NCBI RefSeq assembly: GCF_004365705.1
Contig: NZ_SOBN01000001.1
Coordinates: 5,132,001-5,196,000, forward strand
From: Streptomyces sp. 846.5
GTDB taxonomy: Bacteria; Actinomycetota; Actinomycetes; Streptomycetales; Streptomycetaceae
Direction: 5' to 3'
Length of the DNA stretch: 64,000 nucleotides
Made by a program: the position numbers and the translations under genes. Positions 17,446-26,556 of the stretch are shown here, piece after piece. Position 1 is the first letter of the stretch. Each line of letters opens with the position of its first letter. The notes beneath the pieces are model-generated. The model had not been told where the DNA came from and searched no databases. It worked only from the letters and a program-made list of their open reading frames with translations.

Positions 17446-18665
17446 TCCGCACGGAGGTCGTCGGTTCGGGGCTGCGGCAGGGCGACGTCTTTGGACTGCC
17501 AGACCTGCCAGGCCCCGTAGCCGATCGCCAGCCCGAGCACGGCCCAGGTGAGCAGCCCGAGGTACAGCTCGCCGTCGCTCCACCGGGTGACATGGGCCCG
17601 GTACCAGGGGAAGCCGCCGCTCCAGCGGGTGTAGATCAGCACCAGCAGCGAACCGCCGAGGACGTTGTACCAGAGCCCCGGCCACAGGCCGACGACCAGC
17701 ATCGCGGGCGCGGCCCAGGCCAGGTACTGCACACCGCTCGCCGTCGACAGGAACAGCAGCGCGGAGAGGGTGAGCCCGGTGACGACCGGCAGTTCCTTCG
17801 TCCGCTGCCAGGCCAGCACCGCGCCGAAGGCCATGACCAGGGCGACGACCGGGAGATGGCCGCTCCCGTAGAGGAAGTCCTGCACCGGTCTGGGCACCCC
17901 GAGCCAGCGGCCGGCCTGCAGCAGGCCCCACTGGCGGTCGCCGCCGCCCTGGTACTCCAGCACATTGCGCAGCAGCCCGCGCGGCTCCAGCACCAGCGCC
18001 GGGCCCCACAGCACCGCGATGGTCGCCAGCAGGCCGGCCAGGAAGCGCCGGGCGGCGCCGGGACTGATCCTGTACGCGCCCACCAGCAGCAGCGGGAGGG
18101 CGACGACCGGCGGAAGCTTGACGCTGATCGCCAGCGCCGCGGCCACCCCGGCCCATACCGGCGAGCCCAGGTCGGCCAGCAGCAGCACCGAGAGCAGGGC
18201 GAACATGACGCACAGCGAGTCGGTGTTGCCGTGGTAGGCGGAGACGCAGACCAGCACCGGGCTGGCGGAGAGCGCCACCGAGCACCCCAGTGCGGTCAGC
18301 AGCCGCTGCCGACGCCGCATCAGTTCGAAGACCACGACGGCGGAACAGAGGTCGCCGAAGCAGGGCGGGATCCGGATCAGGGTGGTGAAGGCGATCCCAT
18401 ACCTGGTCAGATGCCCCAGCAGCAGCAGGACCAGGCCGGTCAGCGGGGGGTGGTTGTAGACCGGGAGCCCGTGCCGAAGACGTGTTCCGTAGATGTGGAA
18501 CGGCCCGACCCGGAGAATCGCCCCGCTGAATCCATGGAAGAACTGCGCGTCCGCGGATCCGACCGTGTGGGCGGCGATATCCAGTTTCAGCAGAAAAGCG
18601 ATCAGGGCGACGACGATGGAAACGCCCCGTGCCAGCCGCAGCGGATGCGACCTCAGAAAGTTCAT
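17379..18665 (-). CDS. Multi-pass membrane glycosyltransferase (GT-C type)
   Basis: About 428 residues with roughly ten hydrophobic segments. The architecture resembles polyprenyl-phosphate-sugar-dependent (GT-C, GT87-like) glycosyltransferases: an extracytoplasmic acidic stretch (GSADAQFF) follows the first membrane helix, and YNHPPLTG is near residue 75. Such enzymes add a sugar to a polymer or lipid on the outer face of the membrane. The start is uncertain: ATG 18665 begins just before the first membrane segment, but no good ribosome site precedes it. The 3' end overlaps paralogue 5 antiparallel by 67 bases. It is divergent from the GT2-methyltransferase fusion, whose product could supply a lipid-linked donor. 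Confidence 0.72.
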   Translation of the reverse strand: MNFLRSHPLRLARGVSIVVALIAFLLKLDIAAHTVGSADAQFFHGFSGAILRVGPFHIYGTRLRHGLPVYNHPPLTGLVLLLLGHLTRYGIAFTTLIRIPPCFGDLCSAVVVFELMRRRQRLLTALGCSVALSASPVLVCVSAYHGNTDSLCVMFALLSVLLLADLGSPVWAGVAAALAISVKLPPVVALPLLLVGAYRISPGAARRFLAGLLATIAVLWGPALVLEPRGLLRNVLEYQGGGDRQWGLLQAGRWLGVPRPVQDFLYGSGHLPVVALVMAFGAVLAWQRTKELPVVTGLTLSALLFLSTASGVQYLAWAAPAMLVVGLWPGLWYNVLGGSLLVLIYTRWSGGFPWYRAHVTRWSDGELYLGLLTWAVLGLAIGYGAWQVWQSKDVALPQPRTDDLRADQPRVSIRSTARRAPSASSTPQ

Positions 18666-18834
18666 GTCCAGGACCAACGACCCCGCGAGCCGTCCGGCAA
18701 CGTCACCGGGGACCGGACCATCAGTTCGAGTGACGATCTCTGCTCGGCAGAAGCGATGAACCCGCAGCTGGGGAGGGCAAGGATGACAGTAGGACCGGTC
18801 TGTGCCGGGTGTTCCCCATGAGAGTGTCGGTCCC

Positions 18835-20340
18835 ATGCCTCAGCCCGCTGTCCCGACCGCCCCCAGAATCGGCGTCCTGGTCGTCGCGTACAACGCGGAG
18901 AACACTCTGGCGAAGACGCTCCAGCGAATCCCGGCGGAATTCCGTGAGCGCATCGCCGAGATCCTGGTGATGGACGACGCCAGCCATGACGCGACCTTCC
19001 TGGCCGGCTGGCGCTGGTCCCAGCAGGAGGACGCCCCGCCCACCGTGGTGATGCGGCACACCAAGAACCTGGGCTACGGCGGCAACCAGAAGGCGGGCTA
19101 CCGGCTCGCCATGGAGCGCGGCCTGGACATCGTGGTGATGCTGCACGGCGACGGGCAGTACGCGCCCGAACGGCTCGCCGAGATGGTCGCGCCGATCGAA
19201 CGCGGTGAGGCCGACGCGGTCTTCGGTTCGCGGATGATGGAGGACGGCGGAGCCCGCCGCGGCGGCATGCCCGCCTACAAGTGGCTCGGCAACCGGGTGC
19301 TGACGAAGATCGAGAACTCCCTGCTGGGCACCTCGCTCACGGAGTTCCACTCCGGCTACCGCGCCTACCGGGTCGATGCGCTGCGGGACCTGCTGATCGA
19401 CCGCAACACCGACGCCTTCGATTTTGACACGCAGATCATCGTGCAGCTGATCGACGCCGGGAAGCGCATCGTCGAGGTCCCGATCCCCACCTACTACGGG
19501 GACGAGATCTGCTACGTCAACGGCCTCACCTACGCCAAGGACGTGGTCAAGGACGTGCTGGAGTACCGGCTCGCCATGAAGGGCTTCGGCAGCTGCCCGT
19601 GGGTGCCCAAGGCCGAGGAGTACGCGTTCAAGGCCGGCGACGGCTCCTCGCACGCGGAGATCCTGGCGATGCTGTCCGGGTCGGAGCCGATGACCGTGCT
19701 GGACCTGGGCTGCTCCGGCGGTCTCTTCGCCGAGCAGATGCGCAAGCTGGGCCACACGGTGACCGGCGTCGACTACATCGAGGTGCCCGGGGTCCGCGAG
19801 CGCACCGACCGCTTCCTGAAGGCCGACCTCAACGAGGGGCTGCCGTCCGAGCTCGACGGCCCCTTCGACCTGGTGGTCGCCGGGGACGTGGTCGAGCACC
19901 TGGTCGACCCCGAACGGCTGCTGCGCGAGGTCCGGCGGGTGCTGCGCCCCGGCGGCGAACTGGTGCTCTCGGTGCCCAACTTCGGGCACTGGTACTCGCG
20001 GCTCCGGGTCGCCGTCGGCGCGTTCGACTACGACCGCCGGGGCATTCTCGACGAGACGCATCTGCGCTTCTTCTCCCGCTCCAGCCTGCGCCGGATGATC
20101 CGCAACGCGGGCTACGACCTCCTCGAACTCCGGTCCACCGGCTCCCCGTTCGTGCAGCTCGCCGGTACCGGGGCGGCGGCCGGGGCGGCCTCGGCGATGT
20201 CCCGGGCGCTGGTCGGGCTGCGGCCCACGCTGTTCGGCTACCAGTACGTGGCCAGGCTGACCCCGCACGCCCAGGAGATCATCACCGCAGGTCAGAGCGA
20301 TGGCGTCGACGAGCTGCTGGCCGCCCAGGCGCGTCGTTAG
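18835..20340 (+). CDS. Bifunctional GT2 glycosyltransferase / class I SAM methyltransferase
   Basis: 501 residues. Residues 1 to about 240 are a GT2 domain of the polyprenyl-phosphate glycosyltransferase type (VLVVAYNAENTL, MDDASHD, NLGYGGNQKAG, LHGDGQYAPE). Residues about 270-450 are a methyltransferase with LDLGCSGGLFAEQM, VTGVDY, DLVVAGDVVEHL and LRPGGELVLSVPN. The fusion could make and methylate a lipid-linked sugar for the neighbouring wall polymer; the substrate is unknown. ATG 18835 is chosen because homology starts there; 11 upstream in-frame codons look non-coding. It ends 40 bases before the DprE1-like gene. Confidence 0.85.
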   Translation: MPQPAVPTAPRIGVLVVAYNAENTLAKTLQRIPAEFRERIAEILVMDDASHDATFLAGWRWSQQEDAPPTVVMRHTKNLGYGGNQKAGYRLAMERGLDIVVMLHGDGQYAPERLAEMVAPIERGEADAVFGSRMMEDGGARRGGMPAYKWLGNRVLTKIENSLLGTSLTEFHSGYRAYRVDALRDLLIDRNTDAFDFDTQIIVQLIDAGKRIVEVPIPTYYGDEICYVNGLTYAKDVVKDVLEYRLAMKGFGSCPWVPKAEEYAFKAGDGSSHAEILAMLSGSEPMTVLDLGCSGGLFAEQMRKLGHTVTGVDYIEVPGVRERTDRFLKADLNEGLPSELDGPFDLVVAGDVVEHLVDPERLLREVRRVLRPGGELVLSVPNFGHWYSRLRVAVGAFDYDRRGILDETHLRFFSRSSLRRMIRNAGYDLLELRSTGSPFVQLAGTGAAAGAASAMSRALVGLRPTLFGYQYVARLTPHAQEIITAGQSDGVDELLAAQARR

Positions 20341-20380
20341 CGCGGTATCACCGGTTTCAACCGATAGGGGCGGTACGTTC

Positions 20381-21763
20381 ATGGTCATGCAAGGACCACA
20401 GGCTCCGCCGTCGGACGCGCTGGTCGCGCTGACCGGCTGGGGCCGCACCGCGCCCACCGCCGCCAGGGTCACCTCGCCCGCCACCGCGGACGCGGCCGTC
20501 GCCGCGCTGCTGGCCGCGGGGGAGCGCGGGGTGGTCGCGCGCGGGCTCGGGCGCTCCTACGGGGACGCCGCGCAGAACGCCGGCGGCTCGGTGCTGGACA
20601 TGACCGCGCTCAGCGCGATCCGCTCCATCGACGTCCGACGCGGCCTGCTCGACTGCGAGGCCGGGGTCAGCCTGGACCGGCTGATGCGGCTGCTGCTGCC
20701 GCTGGGCTGGTTCGTCCCGGTCACCCCGGGGACCCGTCAGGTCACCGTGGGCGGGGCCTTCGGGGCCGACGTCCACGGCAAGAACCACCACGTCAGCGGC
20801 AGTTTCAGCCGCCATGTCCGGTCCATCGAGCTGCTCACCGCGGACGGCCGGGTGCGCACCGTCACCCCGGCAGAGGACCCCGAGCTGTTCTGGGCCACGG
20901 CCGGCGGAATGGGGCTGACCGGGGTGGTGCTCTCGGCGCAGATCCAACTGCTGGCCGTGCAGACCTCGTTGATCAGCGTGGACACCGAACGGGCGGTCGA
21001 CCTGGACGATCTGATGGCCCGTCTGGACGCCACCGACCACCGCTACCGCTACTCGGTCGCCTGGATCGACCTGCTCGCCCGGGGAGCGTCGCTGGGCCGC
21101 GCCGTCCTCACCCGCGGCGACCACGCCCCACTGGACCGGCTCGGCCCGCGGCAGCTGCGCTCGCCGCTCGCCTTCCGCACCGCCGACCTGCCGGCGGTGC
21201 CGCGCGGCCTTCCCGGCGGGCTGCTCAGCGCGGCCACCGTCGGCGCCTTCAACGAGTTCTGGTACCGCAGGGCGCCGCGCGAGCGGCGCGGACAGCTGCA
21301 GACCATCCCCGCCTTCTTCCACCCTCTGGACGGCCTGCCCGAGTGGAATCGGGTCTATGGACCGACGGGCTTCCTGCAGTACCAGTTCGTGGTCCCGTAC
21401 GGCGAGGAGGCCGCGCTGCGGCGGATCGTCGAGACCATCAGCCGGCACCGCTGCCCCACCTTCCTGGCCGTCCTCAAGCGCTTCGGCGAGGGTGACCCCG
21501 GCTGGCTCTCCTTCCCCGCCCCGGGCTGGACCCTCGCCCTGGACATCCCCGCCGGGCTGCCCGGGCTCGGCCGGCTGCTGGACGGCCTGGACCAGGAGGT
21601 ACTGGCCGCAGGCGGCCGGATCTACCTCGCCAAGGACTCCCGGCTGCGACCGGAGGCCCTGGCGCCGATGTACCCCAGGCTCGACGACTTCCGCGCCCTG
21701 CGGGCCCGGATCGACCCGGGCAACCGCTTCACCTCCGACCTCGCCCGCCGCCTCAGTCTCTAA
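20381..21763 (+). CDS. dprE1: FAD-binding oxidoreductase, decaprenylphosphoryl-ribose oxidase (DprE1)-like
   Basis: 460 residues, the length of mycobacterial DprE1. In that pathway it oxidises polyprenyl-phosphoryl-ribose at C2', the first half of epimerisation to the arabinose donor. The N-terminal FAD-binding domain shows ARGLGRSYGDAAQNAGG, the GLGRSYGD-type FAD loop of this family, and GVVLSAQIQL. The C-terminal part fits the D-arabinono-1,4-lactone oxidase-like cap domain. AGGGG lies about ten bases before ATG 20381. The reductase partner follows 12 bases downstream, which strongly supports the DprE1/DprE2 reading. The presumed site of action is the membrane surface. Confidence 0.85.
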   Translation: MVMQGPQAPPSDALVALTGWGRTAPTAARVTSPATADAAVAALLAAGERGVVARGLGRSYGDAAQNAGGSVLDMTALSAIRSIDVRRGLLDCEAGVSLDRLMRLLLPLGWFVPVTPGTRQVTVGGAFGADVHGKNHHVSGSFSRHVRSIELLTADGRVRTVTPAEDPELFWATAGGMGLTGVVLSAQIQLLAVQTSLISVDTERAVDLDDLMARLDATDHRYRYSVAWIDLLARGASLGRAVLTRGDHAPLDRLGPRQLRSPLAFRTADLPAVPRGLPGGLLSAATVGAFNEFWYRRAPRERRGQLQTIPAFFHPLDGLPEWNRVYGPTGFLQYQFVVPYGEEAALRRIVETISRHRCPTFLAVLKRFGEGDPGWLSFPAPGWTLALDIPAGLPGLGRLLDGLDQEVLAAGGRIYLAKDSRLRPEALAPMYPRLDDFRALRARIDPGNRFTSDLARRLSL

Positions 21764-21775
21764 GGTGTCCCGACC

Positions 21776-22531
21776 ATGAAGAACGCCCTGGGCCAGCCCC
21801 AGTCCCTGCTGCTGCTCGGCGGCTCCTCCGAGATCGGCCTGGCCACCGCCCGCCGGATGGTCCAGGGCCGGACCAAGCGGGTCCACCTCGCCGGGCGCCC
21901 CTCGCCCGCGCTCACCGCGGCCGCCGCCGGACTCACCGCGCTCGGCGCCGAGGTCTCCGTCCACGACTTCGACGCCGCCGCCCTGGACACCCATGAGGCG
22001 GTGCTCGGCAAGGTCTTCGCCGAGGGCGACATCGACACCGTGCTGCTCGCCTTCGGGGTCCTCGGCGACCAGCTGAAGGACGAGCAGGACCCGATGGCCG
22101 CCGCCGCCGTCGCCCAGGTCAACTACCTGGGCGCGGTCACCTCGGCGCTGGTCAGTGCGCAGGCGCTGCGCCGCCAGGGCCATGGCTCGCTGATCGTGCT
22201 GTCCTCGGTCGCGGGGGAGCGGGCCCGCCGGGCCAACTTCATCTACGGCTCCACCAAGGCCGGGCTCGACGCCTTCGCCCAGGGCCTCGGCGACTCGCTG
22301 CAGGGCACCGGCGTGCACGTCATGGTGGTCCGCCCCGGCTTCGTCAGGGGCCGGATGACCGAGGGCCGACCCGAGGCGCCGATGGCGACCACCCCGGAGG
22401 CGGTCGCCGAGGCCATCCTGGTCGGGCTGCAGCGCGGCAGCGAGACGGTGTGGGCGCCGGCCGCGCTACGGGTCGTCATGTCCGGGCTGCGGCACCTGCC
22501 GCGCCCGCTGTTCCGCCGGCTCGCGGTCTGA
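21776..22531 (+). CDS. dprE2: SDR oxidoreductase, decaprenylphosphoryl-2-ketoribose reductase (DprE2)-like
   Basis: 251-residue short-chain dehydrogenase. It has the NAD(P)-binding motif LLLGGSSEIGLATA near residue 10 and the catalytic YGSTK (Tyr-x-x-x-Lys) near residue 158, preceded by a serine-rich strand (VLSSVAGE). In the DprE pathway it reduces the 2-keto intermediate to polyprenyl-phosphoryl-arabinose. AAGGTG precedes ATG 21776. It is tightly linked to the DprE1-like gene, so the two form one enzymatic unit. Confidence 0.84.
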   Translation: MKNALGQPQSLLLLGGSSEIGLATARRMVQGRTKRVHLAGRPSPALTAAAAGLTALGAEVSVHDFDAAALDTHEAVLGKVFAEGDIDTVLLAFGVLGDQLKDEQDPMAAAAVAQVNYLGAVTSALVSAQALRRQGHGSLIVLSSVAGERARRANFIYGSTKAGLDAFAQGLGDSLQGTGVHVMVVRPGFVRGRMTEGRPEAPMATTPEAVAEAILVGLQRGSETVWAPAALRVVMSGLRHLPRPLFRRLAV

Positions 22532-22556
22532 CCGGCCGTCAGGACCGGTTGCCCCC

Positions 22557-23633
22557 ATGGACTGGCTGACGCGGCTGCCTGTGCTCGGACCGGTCGCCGC
22601 CCGGGTGCTGCGGAGCCGTCCCTACCTGGTCTTCGACCACTTCAACAAGGCAGGCTCGAACCGGCTCGCGGGCGCCGTCACCTTCTTCGGGTTCCTGGCC
22701 CTGTTCCCGCTGCTCACCGTGGCCATGGCGATCGCCGCGGCCACCCTCAGCAGCGGGCGGGTGCGGAGCATCCAGGACGCGATCGCGAGGCAGCTCCCCT
22801 CGCTGGCGGAGTCGCTGGACCTGGACTCGCTGGTCCGCAACGCCGCCACGGTCGGGGTGATCAGCGGGGTGCTGCTGCTGGTCTCCGGCCTCGGCTGGGT
22901 CGACACCACCCGGGTCGCCATCCGGACCGTGTGGCGGCTGCCGATCGAGCCCGGCAACGCGGTGCTGCGCAAGGCCCTGGACGTCGGGGTGCTGATCGGC
23001 CTCGGCGTGGTGGCCGCGGTGTCCATCGCCGCCTCGGCGGCGACCTCCGCGCTCACCGGACAGCTCGCCTCCTGGCTCGGCGTCGCCCACCAGTCCTGGG
23101 GCCGGCTGCTGCTCTCGGCGGCGAGCGTCCTGATCGCGGTGGGCGCGGACACCCTGATGTTCGCCTATCTGCTGGTGGGCCTGCCGCGCATCGGCGACCA
23201 GCGCAGACGCGTCGTCGTCGAGGGCGCGCTGCTGGGCGCGGTCGGGTTCGAACTGCTGAAGCAACTGCTCTCGGCCTACCTCAGCAATGTCGCCGGCAAG
23301 AACATCTACGGAGCCTTCGGCACCCCGGTGGCCCTGCTGCTGTGGATCAACTTCATCTTCCGCTGGCTCTTCTTCTGCGTCGCCTGGACCGCCACCGACG
23401 ACCCGGAAGCCGCCCGCGCCAGAGCCCGCGCCCGAGCCGCCGAAGCCTGGACCGAGGCTGGCGGCGCCGGGACACCCGGCGGCCCGGGCGGAATGTCGGT
23501 GACCCCGGACCCGGACGAGCCGACGGCCCCTCGGCGCCCCGGCCCGCGCTCCGCCCTGGTCTTCGCTGCCGGGACGGCCTTCGGCTCGTTCGCCACCCGC
23601 TGCCGGCACCGGCTGCGCAGACGTCAGGTGTAG
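22557..23633 (+). CDS. YihY/virulence factor BrkB family membrane protein
   Basis: 358-residue inner-membrane protein with about six hydrophobic segments. Features typical of the YihY family are the N-terminal NRLAGAVTFFGFLALFPLLT and the C-terminal YGAFGTPVALLLWINF. The last 70 residues are a charged, Ala/Pro-rich cytoplasmic tail. The molecular function of the family is not established. It lies 25 bases after the DprE2-like gene on the same strand and may share its transcript. Its 3' end overlaps the convergent Uma2 gene by 10 bases. Confidence 0.85.
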   Translation: MDWLTRLPVLGPVAARVLRSRPYLVFDHFNKAGSNRLAGAVTFFGFLALFPLLTVAMAIAAATLSSGRVRSIQDAIARQLPSLAESLDLDSLVRNAATVGVISGVLLLVSGLGWVDTTRVAIRTVWRLPIEPGNAVLRKALDVGVLIGLGVVAAVSIAASAATSALTGQLASWLGVAHQSWGRLLLSAASVLIAVGADTLMFAYLLVGLPRIGDQRRRVVVEGALLGAVGFELLKQLLSAYLSNVAGKNIYGAFGTPVALLLWINFIFRWLFFCVAWTATDDPEAARARARARAAEAWTEAGGAGTPGGPGGMSVTPDPDEPTAPRRPGPRSALVFAAGTAFGSFATRCRHRLRRRQV

Positions 23634-24172
23634 CGGCGGAACCGGTCCGTTCGCAGCGTCCTGCCGATCGGCGGCGGCAGCGCGACCGTCTCACCGAAGG
23701 GATGGTTGGCGCGGCCCAGATACCGTCCGGTGTTCGCATCGGGGCGCGAATAGACCGTGGACACGCCGGTCATAGGATCGACCACCAGGTACACCGGGAT
23801 GGCGCCCAGCGCGTAGAGCTCCCGCTTGTCGTGGTGGTCCATCCGCTTGCTGGACTCCGAGACCACCTCCAGCACGAAGAGGACCAGCGCGGACGGGATC
23901 TCACCGGGATTGCCCTCGACCACGTCGGTGTCGGTGAGGAAGAGATCGGGATCCGAGCGGTCGTTCCGGCCGGTCGGCGCCACCGCCATGGTCGACCAGC
24001 GGTCGTAGTCATCGGTGGAGAACTGGTCCCGGACCAGGTCCACGTTCCGGTTGTGCAGGGCCTTGGGCGTGGCCATCATGATGATCTGGCCGTTGATCAG
24101 TTCGACGGACAGTCCGGGAATCGGCTCCAGGTCCTGGTACAACCGCAGCAGCCGGTCATCGGTCACGCTCAT
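23624..24172 (-). CDS. Uma2 family (DUF820) putative restriction-endonuclease-fold protein
   Basis: 182 residues. The fold is predicted PD-(D/E)XK nuclease-like: DPDLFL near residue 95 and the EVVSESS segment near residue 125 supply the acidic residues, followed by DKRELYALGAIPVYLVVDP, typical of Uma2. Biological role unknown; these proteins are numerous in actinomycetes and cyanobacteria and usually stand alone. A second, diverged copy is at 44148-44705. It is convergent with, and slightly overlaps, the YihY gene. Confidence 0.8.
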   Translation of the reverse strand: MSVTDDRLLRLYQDLEPIPGLSVELINGQIIMMATPKALHNRNVDLVRDQFSTDDYDRWSTMAVAPTGRNDRSDPDLFLTDTDVVEGNPGEIPSALVLFVLEVVSESSKRMDHHDKRELYALGAIPVYLVVDPMTGVSTVYSRPDANTGRYLGRANHPFGETVALPPPIGRTLRTDRFRRYT

Positions 24173-24283
24173 CAGCGCCTCCCTCCTGTGCTTGCACTAT
24201 AGGCCGGGTCTGGGACAGTGGCCCGCGATCAGGCGTATACGGCGACGGTGGCAGCGGCAGCGGGCTGGACAGAGGGCTGAGCG

Positions 24284-25006
24284 ATGGCGGAACAGCGGCA
24301 CGGCAGGGTTCTGGTGGTGGACGACGACGCCGCGATCCGGCGGTCGCTGGAGCGCGGGCTGCGGCTGAGCGGGTTCACGGTGGCGCTGGCCGAAGGGGGC
24401 CGTGTGGCGCTGGACGTGCTGACGCAGGCGCCGCCGGACGTGCTGGTGCTGGACGTCTCCATGCCCGACCTGTCCGGCACCGAGGTCTGCCGCAGGCTGC
24501 GCGAGCGCGGCGACGAGACGCCGGTGCTGATGCTGTCGGCGCTGGACCAACTGGAGGACCGGCTCGCCGGACTGCAGGCCGGGGCCGACGACTACCTGGT
24601 CAAGCCCTTCGCGCTGCAGGAGCTGGTGCTGCGCCTGCACGCGCTGCTGCGCCGCAGGCCGCCGCGCGCCACCGATCTGCTGACGGTCGGCGGGCTCACG
24701 GTGGATCCGTCCACCCGCGAGGCGCGCTACCGGGGCGACCCGGTGGAGCTGACCCGCCGTGAGTTCGACCTGCTGGAGGTGCTGGCCCGGAACACCGGGC
24801 TGGTGCTGACCCGGGACCAGCTGCTGGAGCGGGTCTGGGGCTATGACTTCGACGTCCGCACCGATGTGGTCGACACCTTCGTCAGCTATCTGCGCCGCAA
24901 GCTGGAGGCCGGCGGCCGGCCCCGGCTGGTGCAGACCGTCCGCGGCGTCGGTTTCGTGCTGAAGCCCGACCAGCCGGACCAGCCCGACCAGGACCGGCAG
25001 CCGTGA
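24284..25006 (+). CDS. OmpR/PhoB-family response regulator
   Basis: 240 residues. The receiver domain (1-120) has the acidic pocket VVDDD, phosphoacceptor Asp57 in VLDVSMPD, and the conserved KPF lysine near 106. A winged-helix DNA-binding domain follows (about 130-232; [38 protein letters not shown]). The C-terminus carries a short DQP repeat. It overlaps the kinase gene by four bases (GTGA), so the pair is translationally coupled. It resembles MprA/TcrA-type envelope regulators, but the signal and targets are unknown. Confidence 0.92.
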   Translation: MAEQRHGRVLVVDDDAAIRRSLERGLRLSGFTVALAEGGRVALDVLTQAPPDVLVLDVSMPDLSGTEVCRRLRERGDETPVLMLSALDQLEDRLAGLQAGADDYLVKPFALQELVLRLHALLRRRPPRATDLLTVGGLTVDPSTREARYRGDPVELTRREFDLLEVLARNTGLVLTRDQLLERVWGYDFDVRTDVVDTFVSYLRRKLEAGGRPRLVQTVRGVGFVLKPDQPDQPDQDRQP

Positions 25007-26457
25007 GGCTCGCCACCAGGATCGCCCTGGTCACCGCCGTGATCGTGCCGGTGCTGGTGCTGCTGGCCGGGCTGCTGCTGCTCGGCCTGGTCGGCCGGGA
25101 CCTGCGGGCCGGACAGGACGGGCAGCTGCGCGACCGGGCCGCGGCGGCGCTCCCGTACGCGCGCACCGAGCTCCGGGCCGCCGCCGCGGGACGGCTGCGG
25201 CAGGAGGCCAACCAGCAGGGCCGGCTGAGCGCGGCCGCGCTGGACGCCGGGGTGCGGCTGACCGCCGCCGACGGCACCGTGCTGAACAGCGCGGGCGCCC
25301 AGCCCGACCTCGCCGTCCCGCTCCCCGCCGCTGCCGACCGTCCGCAGACCGTCGTCGGCGCCGACGGCACCGCCTGGCGGGCGCTGGCGCAGACCATCCC
25401 CACCGGTGCCGCCCAGCCCGGCGGCACGCTGTGGCTCTTCGCCCGGGCCTCCGCCGTGCAGCACGAGGTACGGACGGTACGCGGCCGTATCGTCCTGGTC
25501 GCGCTGGTCGCCGCGCCGCTCGGCGGCCTGCTCGCCTACCTGGTCGCGGAACGCGCCGCCCGCCCGTTGCGGCTGCTGCGCCGCCGGACCGGCGGACTGG
25601 ACCCGGACGACCCGGCGACCCGGCCGAGCCTCAGCGAGCGGCCCACCGGTGTGGTCGAGGTGGACGAGCTGGCCGGCACCCTGCAGTCGGTGCTCTCCCG
25701 CTACGACGAGCAGGCGGCGCGTACCGCGGAGGCGCTGGCGACGGCGCGGGCCTTCGCCGCCTCCGCCTCGCACGAGCTGCGCACCCCGCTGATGAGCATG
25801 CGCACCAATCTGGACGTCCTCACCGAGCACCCGGGGCTGGCCGCCGAGGACCGCGCCGAGATCCTGGCCGACCTGCAGTCGGAGCACGCCCGGCTGCTGG
25901 GCACGCTCACCGCGTTGCGGGCGCTGGCCCAGGGCGATCTGGTCGAGCAGGACGCCTTCGGCCCGGTGGACCTGGTGGAGCTGACGGAGTCGGCCGCGGC
26001 CGAGGCACGCCGCCGCGACCAGCGGGCCCTGATCACGGTGCGGTCCTCGGCCGGATCGCTGCGGCTGCACGGCTGGGAGCCCGGCCTGCGGATGGCGGTG
26101 GACAACCTGCTGGCCAACGCCCTGGTGCACGGAAGGTCGGCGGACGGCACGGCGCGGATCGACCTGACCCTGAGCCGTACCGACACCGACGCCGTCCTGA
26201 CCGTTGCCGACCAGGGCCCGGGGATCCCGGCGGACCGCCGCGACTCGGTCTTCGACCGCTTCCGACGCGGCCCCGACAGCCCCGGCTCCGGGCTCGGTCT
26301 GACCCTGGTCGCCCAGCAGATCGCCCTGCACCGGGGCACGGTCAGCTTCACCGACCCGCCGTCAGGGAGCGGCGCGCTGGCCGAGGTGGTCCTGCCGCTG
26401 GCTGCCTCGACCCCGACCCTCCCACTGCGCCGGGACTGGCTCAGCTCCGACGGCTGA
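25003..26457 (+). CDS. Sensor histidine kinase
   Basis: 484 residues. One membrane segment is at about 6-30, then an extracytoplasmic sensor region of about 125 residues, then a second membrane segment at about 160-182, a HAMP linker, the HisKA domain with His257 in SHELRTPL, and an HATPase domain ([26 protein letters not shown]). It starts at GTG 25003, overlapping the regulator stop. It should phosphorylate the adjacent response regulator. The next two genes encode small exported proteins, natural candidates for envelope targets or accessory sensors. Confidence 0.92.
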   Translation: MRLATRIALVTAVIVPVLVLLAGLLLLGLVGRDLRAGQDGQLRDRAAAALPYARTELRAAAAGRLRQEANQQGRLSAAALDAGVRLTAADGTVLNSAGAQPDLAVPLPAAADRPQTVVGADGTAWRALAQTIPTGAAQPGGTLWLFARASAVQHEVRTVRGRIVLVALVAAPLGGLLAYLVAERAARPLRLLRRRTGGLDPDDPATRPSLSERPTGVVEVDELAGTLQSVLSRYDEQAARTAEALATARAFAASASHELRTPLMSMRTNLDVLTEHPGLAAEDRAEILADLQSEHARLLGTLTALRALAQGDLVEQDAFGPVDLVELTESAAAEARRRDQRALITVRSSAGSLRLHGWEPGLRMAVDNLLANALVHGRSADGTARIDLTLSRTDTDAVLTVADQGPGIPADRRDSVFDRFRRGPDSPGSGLGLTLVAQQIALHRGTVSFTDPPSGSGALAEVVLPLAASTPTLPLRRDWLSSDG

Positions 26458-26556
26458 CCCAGCTCAGCCGGACCACAACATTTCCACAAGGACGATTCCT
26501 ACGCTCCCCGCAGACGGAGCGCCGACCGCGCTCCGACGTAGTGGAGGAGACCTGCC

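Noticed and set aside
13912-18285. Very long open frame (about 1450 codons) on the minus strand
   Set aside because: It is antisense to paralogue 5 and part of the membrane glycosyltransferase gene. Its translation is Arg/Gly/Pro-rich low complexity with no family motif, as expected from high GC in a shadow frame.
1914-20340. Secondary-metabolite gene cluster
   Set aside because: No polyketide, peptide synthetase, terpene or RiPP core enzymes. All enzymes fit cell-wall glycopolymer assembly.
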